A stretch of DNA of 64,000 bases from contig JADJEA010000001.1 of NCBI GenBank assembly GCA_016702415.1, positions 601,001 to 665,000 on the forward strand. The letters are read 5' to 3'. A program made the translations under genes and the position numbers. The notes beneath the pieces were generated by a model that worked only from the letters and a program-made list of their open reading frames with translations, was not told where the DNA came from and did no database searches. This DNA is from Nostocoides sp. (lineage in GTDB: Bacteria; Actinomycetota; Actinomycetes; Actinomycetales; Dermatophilaceae). Position 1 is the first letter of the stretch; every line of letters starts with the position of its first letter. This document shows positions 15,598-25,338 of the stretch, piece by piece.

Positions 15598-18500
15598 GTG
15601 AGTGGACGAGGGACGGGTGACAACCGGCACGCCGAGCGCCGGGTGCTGCGGGGGACGCGCATCCTGACGACGACCTACGGGTTGGCCACGCTGACCTCGC
15701 TGTTCATGACGCTGCTGTTGCGCGGGGCGGAGCGCCGACCGACCCTCGTCGAATCGACCTTCGGGCTGCTCAACGTGCCCGTCGCCCGGAGCTGGGTGTC
15801 GGTGGTCGTCCTCGCCCTGGTCACCCGGGCCCTCATGGGGCGCAAGCGGTTCGCCCTGTGGCTGGTCGCCCTCTTCCAGGTGTATGCCGCATTCCTCGGC
15901 ATCATCGCCCTGCTCCACTTCGCGCGCATCCCGATCCTGGTCCCGTGGGCGGCGCACACGGATATCGGCCGGGTCCTCGACATCGTCTCCCTCGCGGTGA
16001 GCGCGGGAGCCTTGTGGTGGCTCTGGCATATCCGGTCGGCCTTCCCGGGCCGTCTGGTGCCGGGGTCCTGGTGGCGCGCGGTCCTCGCCGCCGTGGTCGG
16101 CGGCGGCGTCACCCTGGCGATCACGTGGATGTGCCTGAAGGTCGTCCACAGGAATGTGACCCCCCGCGGACTCGTCGTGGCCGTCCTGGCCGCCCTCGGC
16201 GATCCCGACTCGGTGCGGCATGGGCGCTTCGCCGCGGTGCCGGGCTGGTTGCTCGATGTCACCGCGCTCCTGCTCAGCGTGACGATCATCGCCTCCGTCG
16301 CCCTCTTCCTCGGGTCGGCCCGGCATCGCACGCGGTGGTCCGGGGGACGTGAGGTGCGCATCCGGAGGTTGCTCGCGGCATACGGCGACACCGACTCCCT
16401 GGGGTATTTCGCGACCCGCCGGGACAAGGACTCGATGTTCGCCAAGGACGAGCAGGCGGTGGTTCTCTATCGGGTCATGGCGGGGGTCTCGCTCGCGTCC
16501 GGCGACCCGATCGGGCGTCGGGAGAGCTGGGGTCGGCCATCGAGCTGTGGCTCGCCGAGGCGCGGGAGTACGGCTGGCTCCCGACTGTCCTCAGCGCCAG
16601 CGAGGCGGGCGCGAAGGCGTATGCCGCGGCTGGCCTCTCCGTCCTCGCCATGGGCGACGAGGCGATCCTCGACCCCGCCCGATTCGACCTGCGGCGGGCG
16701 TCGATGACCCCGGTCCGGCATGCCGCGCAGCGGGCCGCACGCGCCGGGCTGGTCGTCACGCTCCACCGCCAGGAGGACCTGACCTGCGCGGAACTCCACG
16801 AGATCCTCGAGAAGGCCGAGGCGTGGCGTGGCGACGAGCCCGAGCGCGGGTTCTCGATGGCCCTCAACCGCGAGGCCGATCCCGCCGACGGACGCATCCT
16901 GTTCGCCACTGCCCGTGACCCGCAGGGGCATCTGGCCGGCCTGCTCTCGTTCGTCCCCTGGGGGCGGACCGGGATCTCCCTCGACCTCATGCGCCGCGCC
17001 CCCGACGCCCCGAATGGCGTCACCGAGTTTCTCGTCTCGGAGGTCATGGCCGCCGCCCCCACCGTCGGCATTCGTCGGGTATCTCTCAACTTCTGCATGT
17101 TCCGGTCGGTCTTCGCCGACGCCACGCGCGTCGGGGCCGGGTCGATCACCCGATTCAATGCCTCCGTCCTGGGGTTCTTCGACCGCTTCTGGCAACTGGA
17201 GCGGCTCTATCGCTCGAACGCGAAGTTCGAGCCGCAGTGGTACCCCCGGTTCCTCTGCTACCAGGACGTCATGTCGCTGCCGCACGCGGCGATCGCCTCC
17301 GCGTCGGCCGAGGGCTTCCTCCCGGCCCCGCCCCTGGCGCGCTTCTCCGGTTCGGGGCGCAGCGCCCTGACCCCGGCGGAGCTCGCCGAGGTCCAAGCGA
17401 TCGCCATCGTGCCCGTCGCCGCTGTCGACGAGGTCGGCCCGCGGCGCTCCGACCAGACCCGGCACCGGCTTGCCCATCTCGCCGCCTTGGAAAGCGGCGG
17501 CATCGACCCCTATCCCCCCGCGACGGGCGCGGCGCCCACGCCCTTGGGTGAGGTGCCCGCCGAGTGGGCGGAATCGGCATACCTCGGCGTGGTGGGGCGG
17601 GTCCGTCGGGTGCGCGACCACGGGGGCGTCGTCTTCGTCACGCTCACCGACGGAGGGCGCAGTCTCCAGGTACTCCTCGACGCGGCCACGCTCACGCGAG
17701 AGCGGCTGCGCTCCTTTGCCCGCCTGGTCGACCGCGGCGACCTGCTGCGGGTGGACGGCCGGCCCGGGCCGTCACGGACCGGGACCCTCAGCCTCCTCGC
17801 CGACCGGTGGGCGATCGAGGCGAAGTCGTTGCACCCGATCCCCTTCGACAGTTTCGAGGACCCGGAGGCGCGGCTGCGGCAGCGCTCGACCGACCTGCTG
17901 GTCCACCCGGGCCAGGTCACCCTGCTACGCCAGCGCTCCCAGGTCGTCCGCGCCGTGCGGTCCACGCTCGATGCGGCGGGGTTCACCGAGGTCGAGACGC
18001 CGATGCTGCATACGATCCACGGCGGTGCCACGGCCCGGCCGTTCACGACGTATATCAACGCCTACGGCCTCGATCTTTCCCTCCGGATCGCCCCCGAGCT
18101 CTATCTCAAGCGCCTCCTCGTCGCCGGCATGGGCCCGATCTACGAACTCGGCCGCAACTTCCGCAACGAGGGCGCCGACGCGACGCACAATCCCGAGTTC
18201 ACCTCCCTCGAGGTCTACCAGCCGTATGCCGATTACACCGCCATGCGCCGCCTCACCGAGGCGCTGGTCACCGCCGCCGCGACGTCCGTCCACGGCGCGC
18301 CCCGTCTGCCGCTCCCGGGCCCGGACCGGGTCCGCACCGGCCTGGACGGGGTCCCCTGGATGGAGCTCGACGGGGAGTTCGCCGTCGTCCCGGTCCTCGA
18401 GGCCGTCAGCAGGGCGGTCGGCCGCGAGATCACCCTGGACAGCGACATCGACCTCCTCCTGGAACTGGCCCGCACGCACGGGATCGCCGTCCGCGACGAC

Positions 18501-18926
18501 ATGGGCCCGGGCGCCCTCATCGAGGAGTTGTATGCCGAGATCGTCGAGCCCGCGACCCTCGCCCCGACGTTCTATGTCGACTTCCCGGTCGAGACCTCCC
18601 CGCTGACCCGGCCGCATCGCGGCAAGCCCGGCCTCGTCGAGCGGTGGGACCTGGTGATCGCCGGCATGGAGGTCGCGACCGCCTATACCGAGCTGACCGA
18701 TCCGATCGACCAGCGCCGGCGCCTGACCGCCCAGTCGCTCAAGGCGGCGGCGGGCGATCTGGAGGCGATGGAGGTCGACGAGGACTTCCTCGTCGCCCTG
18801 GAGACGGGGATGCCGCCCACGGGCGGGCTCGGGGTCGGGATCGACCGGCTCGTCATGCTCCTGACGAATACCTCGATCCGCTCCGTCCTGACCTTCCCGT
18901 TCGTCAAGCCGGCCGCGCGGGGCTAA
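15598..18926 (+). pseudogene. lysX: Bifunctional lysyl-phosphatidylglycerol synthase/lysyl-tRNA synthetase LysX, split by a one-base frameshift
   Basis: The gene encodes a LysX fusion in two frames. The first (GTG 15598, AGGAAG just upstream) gives about seven membrane helices and the start of the DUF2156 lysyltransferase domain up to GDPIGRRESWG. The second frame resumes SAIELWLAEAREYGWLPTVLSASEAG and runs to 18926. It covers the rest of DUF2156, an OB-fold (YLGVVGRVRRVRDHGGVVF) and the class II LysRS core, including YELGRNFRNEGADATHNPEF and GVGIDRLVMLL. Adding one G to the GGGG run at 16529-16532 restores a single frame of about 1,110 residues, the normal LysX size. Both halves are otherwise well conserved, so an assembly error is likelier than decay. 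LysX lysinylates phosphatidylglycerol, lowering envelope charge and sensitivity to cationic peptides. Confidence 0.88.
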
Positions 18927-18984
18927 GGCCAGCCACCGCCCGATCAAGGCCGATCAGGCCGGGATCGATCGGGTAGGGACGATC

Positions 18985-19044
18985 GGTTCAGGGTCGATCC
19001 GTTCAGGGTCGATCGGGTCAGGGTCGATCGGTTCAGGGGCGATC
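18985..19044. repeat. 15-bp tandem repeat, four units
   Basis: Four tandem units of consensus GGTTCAGGGTCGATC (18985, 19000, 19015, 19030) lie between the convergent lysX and PEP-mutase-like genes, ending 9 bp before the latter's stop. Further GATCAGG-like half units flank them. The array may reflect slippage, or serve as a bidirectional 3' end. Confidence 0.8.
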
Positions 19045-19052
19045 AGGGCTGA

Positions 19053-19799
19053 TCAGGGCTGGTCGAGCTGATGGGCGGCATAGGTGGCCAGGGCAGCCAT
19101 CGCCTGCCGGTGCGGATACGGGCCGTGGGAGACCCGGGCGACCCCCCACTGGCGCAGGACGTCGTAGTCGGGCAACCCCACGGCGGTGATCAGGCTCAGG
19201 CGGCCGCGCCCGAAGGCGTCGACGAGCCCTCGGATGCTGGCCCCCGCAGTGAGGCCGGGCACGAACACGCAATCGGCCCCCGCCTCGAGATAGGCCAGGC
19301 CGCGGTGGCGAGCCTCGGCATACCTGCGCTCCTCCGGCCACTCCCGGTGCGCGAGATAGACATCGGTGCGCGCGTTCAGGACGGCGGGTATGCCGCGGGC
19401 TCCCCCCACCGCGACCGCGGCGGCGATGCGGTCGGTCATCTCGGCGACCGGGCACATCGCGTCCTCGAGGGTGTAGCCGACGGCGCCGGCGTCGAGGGCC
19501 TGGGCGATCGTGTCGGGGGGATCGGCATACCCCCGCTCGAGGTCGGCGGTGACCGGGAGGTCGACGGCGGCGCAGATCCGGCGGAGGGAGTCGAAGACGA
19601 GGTCGGGCGGGATCTGCTCGCCATCGGCATACCCGTGGGCGGCAGCGACCGCGGCGGAGGCGGTGGCGATCGCCGTGCACCCGGCGACCCGGGCGACGGC
19701 CTGCGCCGAGGCGACATCCCAAACGTTGACGAGCACCAGGAGATGGGGGTCGAGGTGGAGGGCGCGGAGGCGCTCGGCCTTCTCGATCTGGCTCAACAT
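19053..19799 (-). CDS. Isocitrate lyase/PEP mutase-family enzyme
   Basis: ATG 19799 gives 248 residues starting MLSQIEKAERLRALH, as in the family; the frame is open far upstream without family similarity. The motifs are VNVWDVASAQAVARVAG, the metal-binding TADLERGYAD, the YTLEDAM region and the barrel strand AVLNARTDVYL. Members are carboxyphosphonoenolpyruvate mutase-like, methylisocitrate lyase-like or oxaloacetate-decarboxylase enzymes of C-C or C-P chemistry. The specific substrate cannot be read from sequence. It lies 83 bp downstream of a TauE exporter on the same strand and is the last gene of a minus-strand run that may be one operon. Confidence 0.82.
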   Translation of the reverse strand: MLSQIEKAERLRALHLDPHLLVLVNVWDVASAQAVARVAGCTAIATASAAVAAAHGYADGEQIPPDLVFDSLRRICAAVDLPVTADLERGYADPPDTIAQALDAGAVGYTLEDAMCPVAEMTDRIAAAVAVGGARGIPAVLNARTDVYLAHREWPEERRYAEARHRGLAYLEAGADCVFVPGLTAGASIRGLVDAFGRGRLSLITAVGLPDYDVLRQWGVARVSHGPYPHRQAMAALATYAAHQLDQP

Positions 19800-19882
19800 G
19801 GGCAGATCCGGGACATGGTCCGCATCGTATTGACGACGAGGCTGCCCGGCGAACCGATTCGCCGATCCGGGCCAGGTCCGCG

Positions 19883-20617
19883 TCAGGAGCGCAGGAGGAG
19901 CCCGACGCCGGCGACGGCGGAGGCGAGCAGGACGGCGATGTCGAAGGTGCCCTGGCTCATCGCCTTGATGCTGCGGTACCCGACCCAGGCGCCGAGGAGG
20001 ATCGCCGGGGTGAGCAACCCCGCCCGGCCGACATCGCTCCAGTGCAGGAGGCCGAGCCCGATCGAAAACGGCAGCTTCGCGAGGTTGACGATGAGGAAGA
20101 ACCACGCGTTCGTCCCGACGAAGCGCCGCTTGTCGATGCCGGCGGCGGAGAGATAGAGCGTCATGACGGCACCGGCCGCATTGGCCGTCATCGTCGTGAA
20201 CCCGGCCGCCGATCCGGCCGCCCAGGCGGCAACGGGATGCTCGTGGGCGTCGGTGGCCACCGGAACGCGGCGGACCTTGAGCACGAGTTGGAGCCCGACC
20301 AGGCCGAGGATGACGACCGCGATCGACCGCTTGAGGACGGTGTCGTCGACCAGCCGGAGGAAGACCGTGCCGAGGGCGATCCCGACGAGGACGGCGGGCA
20401 TCAGGCGGCGCACCAGGGCCCAGTCCGCGTCCCGGCGATAGTGCCAGCAGGCGATGACGTCACCGACGATGAGGAGGACGAGGATCGCCGCGGTCGACTC
20501 CTTGGCTGGGAGGATGTCGGCGAAGATCGCCACGCTCAGCACCGCCAGCCCACCGAGGGCGGTCTTGGAGTAGCCGATGATGAGCGCGGCGAGGAGCATC
20601 AGCGCGAGGGTGGCCAC
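19883..20617 (-). CDS. TauE/SafE-family sulfite/sulfonate exporter
   Basis: The 244-residue, almost wholly hydrophobic protein has about eight helices. The N-terminal LIIGYSKTALGGLAVLSVA and the mid-protein GFTTMTANAAGAVMTLYL are the two repeated TauE signatures. It is a permease for sulfite, sulfonates or related organic anions across the cytoplasmic membrane. GTG 20617 starts the protein; no clear ribosome site is seen. It begins 21 bp after the rhodanese stop, so rhodanese-TauE coupling suggests sulfur metabolism. The direction of transport and the substrate are inferred from the family. Confidence 0.85.
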   Translation of the reverse strand: MATLALMLLAALIIGYSKTALGGLAVLSVAIFADILPAKESTAAILVLLIVGDVIACWHYRRDADWALVRRLMPAVLVGIALGTVFLRLVDDTVLKRSIAVVILGLVGLQLVLKVRRVPVATDAHEHPVAAWAAGSAAGFTTMTANAAGAVMTLYLSAAGIDKRRFVGTNAWFFLIVNLAKLPFSIGLGLLHWSDVGRAGLLTPAILLGAWVGYRSIKAMSQGTFDIAVLLASAVAGVGLLLRS

Positions 20618-20638
20618 GGCATACGTCCGCGCGAGGGC

Positions 20639-21088
20639 TCAGCCGGTGGTGCGGGGGCGCGGAGAATGGGGGCGGGGAGAGTGGGGGACGATCGGCATAC
20701 CGGCCGCCTTCCACGCCGCGAACCCACCCTCGAGGTGGGCGACATCGGTGCGGCCCATCTCGGTCAGGGTCCGGGCCGCGAGGGCCGAGCGCCACGCGCC
20801 CCCGCAATAGAGGACGAGCGTGCGGCCGTCGTCGAGCGCGGGCTTGTAGTACGGGCTTTGCGGGTCGATCCAGAACTCGAGCATTCCGCGCGGGGCCGGG
20901 AACGCACCGGGGAGCGTGCCGTCACGCTCGAGCTCGCGCGGGTCGCGGATGTCGACGAAGAGCACCCCTGGATCGTCCAAGAGGGCGCGGGCGGCCGGGA
21001 CCGGGATCGTCACGACGACGGCCTCGGCCTCGGCGACGAGGGTCGCCGCGGGGCGGGGGAGCGGGCTTCCCGGTGTGCGCTCGGACAT
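20639..21088 (-). CDS. Single-domain rhodanese-like sulfurtransferase
   Basis: ATG 21088 follows AAGGAGG at a 5-base spacing, a strong start. The protein has 149 residues. The rhodanese fold is evident from VLFVDIRDPRELERDGTLPG, the active loop CGGAWRSALAARTL with its Cys, and HLEGGFAAWKAAGMPIV. The loop CGGAWRS is close to the CxxGxRS pattern of persulfide-carrying sulfurtransferases. It neighbours TauE on the same strand. A Pro/Arg-rich tail (SPRPHSPRPRTTG) ends the protein. Sulfur relay to the exporter's substrate is a reasonable inference. Confidence 0.88.
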   Translation of the reverse strand: MSERTPGSPLPRPAATLVAEAEAVVVTIPVPAARALLDDPGVLFVDIRDPRELERDGTLPGAFPAPRGMLEFWIDPQSPYYKPALDDGRTLVLYCGGAWRSALAARTLTEMGRTDVAHLEGGFAAWKAAGMPIVPHSPRPHSPRPRTTG

Positions 21089-21268
21089 GGCGCCTCCTTG
21101 GTCGTATGCCGTGTGCTCCCCACCGTAGGCCCGTCCCGGTTTCGCCGGGCGAATCCTCCGTCCCGACGCGCCCGGCGCTGGGGTCGGCAGTGAGGCTCGG
21201 GCGTCGAGGCTCAGACGCTGAGGCGTGTGGTGCTCCGGGTCGGGCGTCGAGGGGTGCCGTGTTCCGGG

Positions 21269-22684
21269 TCAGGCGCTCAGCTCGTCGCGCCGGTCGTCGG
21301 GCCGGTCGTCGGGCCGGTCGTCGAGGTCGGCCAGCCGTTCCAGTGCCAGCCGGCCGTAGACCTGCTGGCGGGTGATCGTCCGCTCGGCCCGGCCGCGACC
21401 GACGAAGCTGACGAACCAGCTGATCAGGGTCGTCAGCCGGGACTTGAACCCGATGATGTAGACGAGGTGGACCGCCAGCCAGGCCAGCCAGGCGACGAAC
21501 CCGGTCAGGCGCAGCCGGCCGATCTCGGCGATGGCCCGGAAACGCGAGATCGTCGCCATACTGCCCTTGTCGACATAGGTGAACCGCTGCCCGGTCGGCT
21601 CCCCGGCCAGGGCCCGGCGGATCTCCTTGGCGCTGTGTCGCGCGCCCTGGATAGCGACCTGGGCGACCCCCGGAAGGTGGTCGAGCGCGGCCATGTCGCC
21701 GATGACGTGGACCTCGGGGTGGCCGGGAAGGGTCAGGTCCGGCTGCACCGGGATGCGTCCCGCGCGGTCGACCTCGACGCCGACCTGATCGGCCAGCACC
21801 CGGGCGAGCGGGCTCGCGGCGACGCCCGCGGCCCACACCTTGGTCACCGCGCCGATGCGCTCCTCGTGAGCGGTGCCATCGCTGCCGGTCGTCCGCACGG
21901 TGAGCCCGCGCTCGTCGACCCCGGTGACCATGGCGCCGAGGCGAACCTCGACGCCCATCTTTTCCAGCGCCGCCTTCGTCTTCTCCTGCAGGGTGGGGTG
22001 GAAGCTGCCGAGGACGGCGGGCGCCGCATCGAGCAGAACGATCCGGGCATCGCCAGGCTTGATGTAGCGGAAGTCGTGGCGCAGCGTCCGCTTCGACAAC
22101 TCGACGAGCTGACCCGCCATCTCGACCCCGGTCGGCCCGGCGCCGACGACGACGAAGGTCATCAGGTCGGCAACCTCGTCCAGGCGGCCCTCCTTGGCAG
22201 CCACCTCGGCGAACTCGTAGGCCCCGAAGATCCGGCCGCGCAACTCCAGGGCGTCGTCGATCGACTTCATCCCGGGCGCGTGCTCGGCGAACTCATCGTG
22301 GCCGAACCACGACTGGGCGGCCCCGGCGGCGACGATGAGGTGGTCATAGCGCTGGTGGAAGCCCTCGTCCCGGCCGATCATCGCGGCGGTCACGGTCCGG
22401 GTTGCCAGGTCGATTCCGGTGACCTCGCCGAGGACGACGGTGGCGTTCTTCTGGCCGGAGAGGACCTCGCGGGTCGATGGCGCGATCTCTCCTTGCGACA
22501 GAATGCCCGTGGCGACCTGATAGAGCAGCGGCTGGAAGAGGTGGTGGGACGTCTTGGCGATGAGGACGACGTCGACATCCGCCCTGGCCAGCGCCCGGGC
22601 GGCGAAGAGCCCGCCGAAGCCGGATCCGACGATGACGACGGTGGGGCGGGCGGACGCGGGCGTGGTGAGGCTCGGCATACTCAT
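21269..22684 (-). CDS. ndh: Type II NADH dehydrogenase-like FAD oxidoreductase
   Basis: ATG 22684 (or M3 at 22678) gives 471 residues. The dinucleotide folds are VVIVGSGFGGLFAARALA near the N-terminus and VVVGAGPTGVEMAGQL near residue 170. HVIGDMAALDHLPGVAQVA is the FAD-contacting C-terminal motif. Hydrophobic stretches at the end (FVAWLAWLAVHLVYIIGF, LTTLISWFVSFV) match the membrane-anchoring tail of actinobacterial NDH-2. The enzyme oxidises NADH and reduces menaquinone without proton pumping. The end carries DDRPDDRPDD repeats from a 12-bp tandem sequence. It is divergent from the DUF2889 gene; the 180 bp beyond its stop hold imperfect GC repeats and no gene. Confidence 0.9.
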   Translation of the reverse strand: MSMPSLTTPASARPTVVIVGSGFGGLFAARALARADVDVVLIAKTSHHLFQPLLYQVATGILSQGEIAPSTREVLSGQKNATVVLGEVTGIDLATRTVTAAMIGRDEGFHQRYDHLIVAAGAAQSWFGHDEFAEHAPGMKSIDDALELRGRIFGAYEFAEVAAKEGRLDEVADLMTFVVVGAGPTGVEMAGQLVELSKRTLRHDFRYIKPGDARIVLLDAAPAVLGSFHPTLQEKTKAALEKMGVEVRLGAMVTGVDERGLTVRTTGSDGTAHEERIGAVTKVWAAGVAASPLARVLADQVGVEVDRAGRIPVQPDLTLPGHPEVHVIGDMAALDHLPGVAQVAIQGARHSAKEIRRALAGEPTGQRFTYVDKGSMATISRFRAIAEIGRLRLTGFVAWLAWLAVHLVYIIGFKSRLTTLISWFVSFVGRGRAERTITRQQVYGRLALERLADLDDRPDDRPDDRRDELSA

Positions 22685-22783
22685 GGGCAACCGCGCCGCC
22701 GGGACGACTGTTCCGGGGCGCGGCGTTGCCCAGGACACACCGCCCCTCGACACACCGCCCCACGACACATTGCGAGCCGCGCG

Positions 22784-23806
22784 ATGACCGCCGAGGTCCC
22801 TGCCCCCATACAGGTCGCCGGCGCTCCTGCCCTCGCCGGACCCACGAATGCGGCTCCGGCCCGCCGCCCCGGATCGGTCCGGCGCACCTCCAGCCTCGAC
22901 CTCGTGCCCGCCCCTGACGGGAGCCTCGCCGTGCGGGGGGTTGCGCGGGACCTCCATACCGGCACCGACGGCAGCGCACGCGTCACCGGTTCGGGTCTGC
23001 TGCGTCTGACGGTCGACGCCGAGCGCACCGTTGCGACGCTCTCGGCGCACCCGCACGGACCCGCCCTGGCCGCACTGCGCGGACGAAGCGTCGCCGCTGG
23101 CTTCCGGACCGCCGTCTGGCGCGCCTTGCCCGCGGAGTATGACGCGGGCTCGCCGCTATTGCTGCTCCTCGACGATGTCTCCGGCGGCATGGTCATCAGC
23201 GGGTTCACCCGCCGGAAGGTGGTCGTGCAGGGGAGCCTGCCCCCGGTCACCCGGCGGATCGACGTGTGCGTCGGGTGGGCGGCGGAGAGCGATGCCGTCC
23301 GGAGGCTGGAGGAGGAGGGGCGGCCGCCGCCACCGCAGTGGAACCCCGTCGCACCCCGGAGGTATGCCGCGGACCCAGCCGGTCGGCATACGGCACCGGC
23401 GTTGCCGCCCAACGGAATGCGCCGGGCTCGCCGCCTCGACGTCTGGTTCGACGAATCGGGCGACCTGGCGGCGGACGTGGGCTTCCGCGATACCTTCGTC
23501 GATCCCGACGGAATCGAGCGGGTCCTCCACGAGTACTCCGCCCGGTTGTCTGCCCGAGACGGCCGGGTCGCCACGATCGAGGCGACGGCGCACGTCCTCC
23601 CGCATCTCGAATGCCCCCTGGGTGCGCTGTCCGCCCAGCGCGTGGTCGGCCGGCCGCTCGCCGCACTGCGCGACAGCGTGTCCCTGGACTTCTTCGGACC
23701 CTCGACGTGCACCCACCTCAACGATCTCCTGCGTGGCCTGAGCGATCTCCCCGCGCTGGCGCAGCCGCTGGGCGACCCGTCCAGCAACCCGCCGGCTGCG
23801 CGCTGA
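22784..23806 (+). CDS. DUF2889 domain-containing protein
   Basis: ATG 22784 is the first plausible start after the divergent promoter region; the open frame upstream lies antisense to ndh. The protein has 340 residues. DUF2889 features are RRTSSLDLVPAPDGSLAVRG with DLHTGTDG in the N-terminal part, and CPLGALSAQRVVGRPLAALR with CTHLNDLLRGL at the end. The family often sits near aromatic or CoA-ester catabolic genes, but its biochemical role is not known to me. The gene ends 47 bp from the convergent DUF4921 gene. A GTATGCCG/CGGCATAC pair lies inside (23362, 23384). Confidence 0.82.
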   Translation: MTAEVPAPIQVAGAPALAGPTNAAPARRPGSVRRTSSLDLVPAPDGSLAVRGVARDLHTGTDGSARVTGSGLLRLTVDAERTVATLSAHPHGPALAALRGRSVAAGFRTAVWRALPAEYDAGSPLLLLLDDVSGGMVISGFTRRKVVVQGSLPPVTRRIDVCVGWAAESDAVRRLEEEGRPPPPQWNPVAPRRYAADPAGRHTAPALPPNGMRRARRLDVWFDESGDLAADVGFRDTFVDPDGIERVLHEYSARLSARDGRVATIEATAHVLPHLECPLGALSAQRVVGRPLAALRDSVSLDFFGPSTCTHLNDLLRGLSDLPALAQPLGDPSSNPPAAR

Positions 23807-23853
23807 CCGGCATCCGTGCCTCCTGTCGGACCCGCGCGGCGGGGACGGGCGGA

Positions 23854-25143
23854 TCAGCCGAGAGTGAGTTCGCCCAGAACGCCGCTGGCGCGCACCTCGC
23901 GAAGCCGTCCCTTGACGCGTTCCGCCACGGCCCAGGGGTCCAGGGTGTTGATGAAGACATTCGTCCCGCCCTCGAACCCCGCGGGGGTGTTGATCCGCCA
24001 TTTCAGGACGGCCCGCAGGGGCGCGACCACGCCGGGCATCGAGTGCGGCTGGTAATGCCACTCCTCGTTGCTGGGCACGAGCGGGCCCGTCGCGGCGTGG
24101 CAGGCGTGCAGGAGGTCCGACCAGTCCTGGATCACCTCGGGCGGGAGTTCCCAGGGGACCCCGTTGACCTTCGTGAAGATGTCGACGCCCGGGAAGCGGT
24201 GGCCGACGCCGGCGAAGGCGACCGCATAGGCATTCTCGGCGATGAGGAGGCCGTGTTGGCGGGCGAAGTCGGGCCCCCACCGCTGGTAGAGCAGCGGGTC
24301 CTCCCGCAGCCGCTCGAACTCCGCGCGGGTGCGTGCCCCGATCGTGTCGATCCCGACGATCTGCTTGTGCAGATGTTCGAAGGAGGCCCCGGCGGCCTGG
24401 AGCCAGTTCTGGAAGATCGACACATAGCGCGCGTGCGGGTTCCCGGTCACCAGGGCCTGCGCGCTGCTGATGGTCGCCCGGATGAATGCCGCGTGCTCGT
24501 CCCGGGTCAGGGTGCCGGCGGAGGCGAGTTGGTCGGTGTGGTTGGCATTCGGGACGTAGTGGCGGCGCGCGATGACGACATCGTGGCTGCCGGAGAAGAA
24601 GCTGCCGAGGATCGCCGGATCGTCGGCGTGCAACTCCTCCAGCGTCGAGGGGAGGTCGCGCTCGCGGACGTCCATCGCCCGAAGCTTGGTCCGGGCGAGA
24701 TCGACGACGTGCTTGCGGCCGGTGTCGGTGCCGAGATAGATCGCTTGGTGCGCCCGCGCGGCCGGGCTGCCGGTGAAGCCGTAATTGAGGTGCCAGAAGT
24801 CGAAGGACAAGATCTCGAAAAGATTGGGCACGCGCCGGAACTCCGCCGGGGCGGCGAGGACTTCCTCGAGGGTGAGGCCCTCGGCATACCGCCATCCCGC
24901 CTCGGACCGGATCCACCGGCCGCTCTCCGGCGTCGTCTCGAGGTAGCGCTCCTCGCAGAATGCGCAGCGCCGCCGCGCCTCGTCCGGGCCGAGTGCCCGC
25001 ACGTCGGCGACCGGCGAGGGGATCGGGCGGTGGGCGCGACCCGGGACGGTCCAGACCTCGGTGCCGGAGAACGGGTTTACCTGTTTGACGGTGCCGTCGG
25101 CGAGCCGCACGAGGGGTTCGCGGGATTCGTCCATCCGGTCCAT
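23854..25143 (-). CDS. DUF4921 family protein (GalT/HIT-like fold)
   Basis: ATG 25143 gives 429 residues; the frame is open upstream but that part is antisense to the hydrolase. Conserved stretches are LADGTVKQVNPFSGTEVWTV, the CxxC of RRRCAFCEERYL, and ASFEHLHKQIVGID, whose H-x-H resembles the nucleotidyl-transfer His of galactose-1-phosphate uridylyltransferases. Length and motifs match the actinobacterial DUF4921 family. The reaction is unknown; a nucleotidyl-transfer or hydrolase role is suggested by the HIT-like triad only. Upstream (25182-25221) lies a 10-bp tandem repeat that may interfere with or belong to its leader. Confidence 0.82.
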   Translation of the reverse strand: MDRMDESREPLVRLADGTVKQVNPFSGTEVWTVPGRAHRPIPSPVADVRALGPDEARRRCAFCEERYLETTPESGRWIRSEAGWRYAEGLTLEEVLAAPAEFRRVPNLFEILSFDFWHLNYGFTGSPAARAHQAIYLGTDTGRKHVVDLARTKLRAMDVRERDLPSTLEELHADDPAILGSFFSGSHDVVIARRHYVPNANHTDQLASAGTLTRDEHAAFIRATISSAQALVTGNPHARYVSIFQNWLQAAGASFEHLHKQIVGIDTIGARTRAEFERLREDPLLYQRWGPDFARQHGLLIAENAYAVAFAGVGHRFPGVDIFTKVNGVPWELPPEVIQDWSDLLHACHAATGPLVPSNEEWHYQPHSMPGVVAPLRAVLKWRINTPAGFEGGTNVFINTLDPWAVAERVKGRLREVRASGVLGELTLG

Positions 25144-25181
25144 GCCGCCCAGCGTATGGCGCGGGGTCGCCCCGCCGGCAC

Positions 25182-25221
25182 CGTTCGCGGTCGTTCGCCG
25201 TCGTTCGCCGTCGCTCGCGGT
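25182..25221. repeat. 10-bp tandem repeat, four units
   Basis: Four head-to-tail units of consensus CGTTCGCCGT (25182, 25192, 25202, 25212) lie in the 195-bp divergent spacer between the DUF4921 and hydrolase genes. The period of about one helical turn puts each unit on the same DNA face. Confidence 0.7.
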
Positions 25222-25338
25222 GTCGTTCGCGAGGACGGAACCGCCGTTCCCCGGTGCGGAGGCCGCCCGACACTGGTCGTGCGGCATACCCCTCCACGCC
25301 GGCCCGCGGGGGCCGCGGGGCCAGGACCAGGAGGACCG

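Noticed and set aside
13448..15601. A 717-residue frame suggesting an AMMECR1-radical SAM fusion
   Set aside because: The radical SAM motifs are in a different frame; beyond 14412 this frame is the Arg/Pro-rich shadow of the radical SAM gene.
21227..22783. Plus-strand frame opposite the NADH dehydrogenase
   Set aside because: It is the upstream open part of the DUF2889 frame; no conserved features, and the opposite strand is clearly coding.
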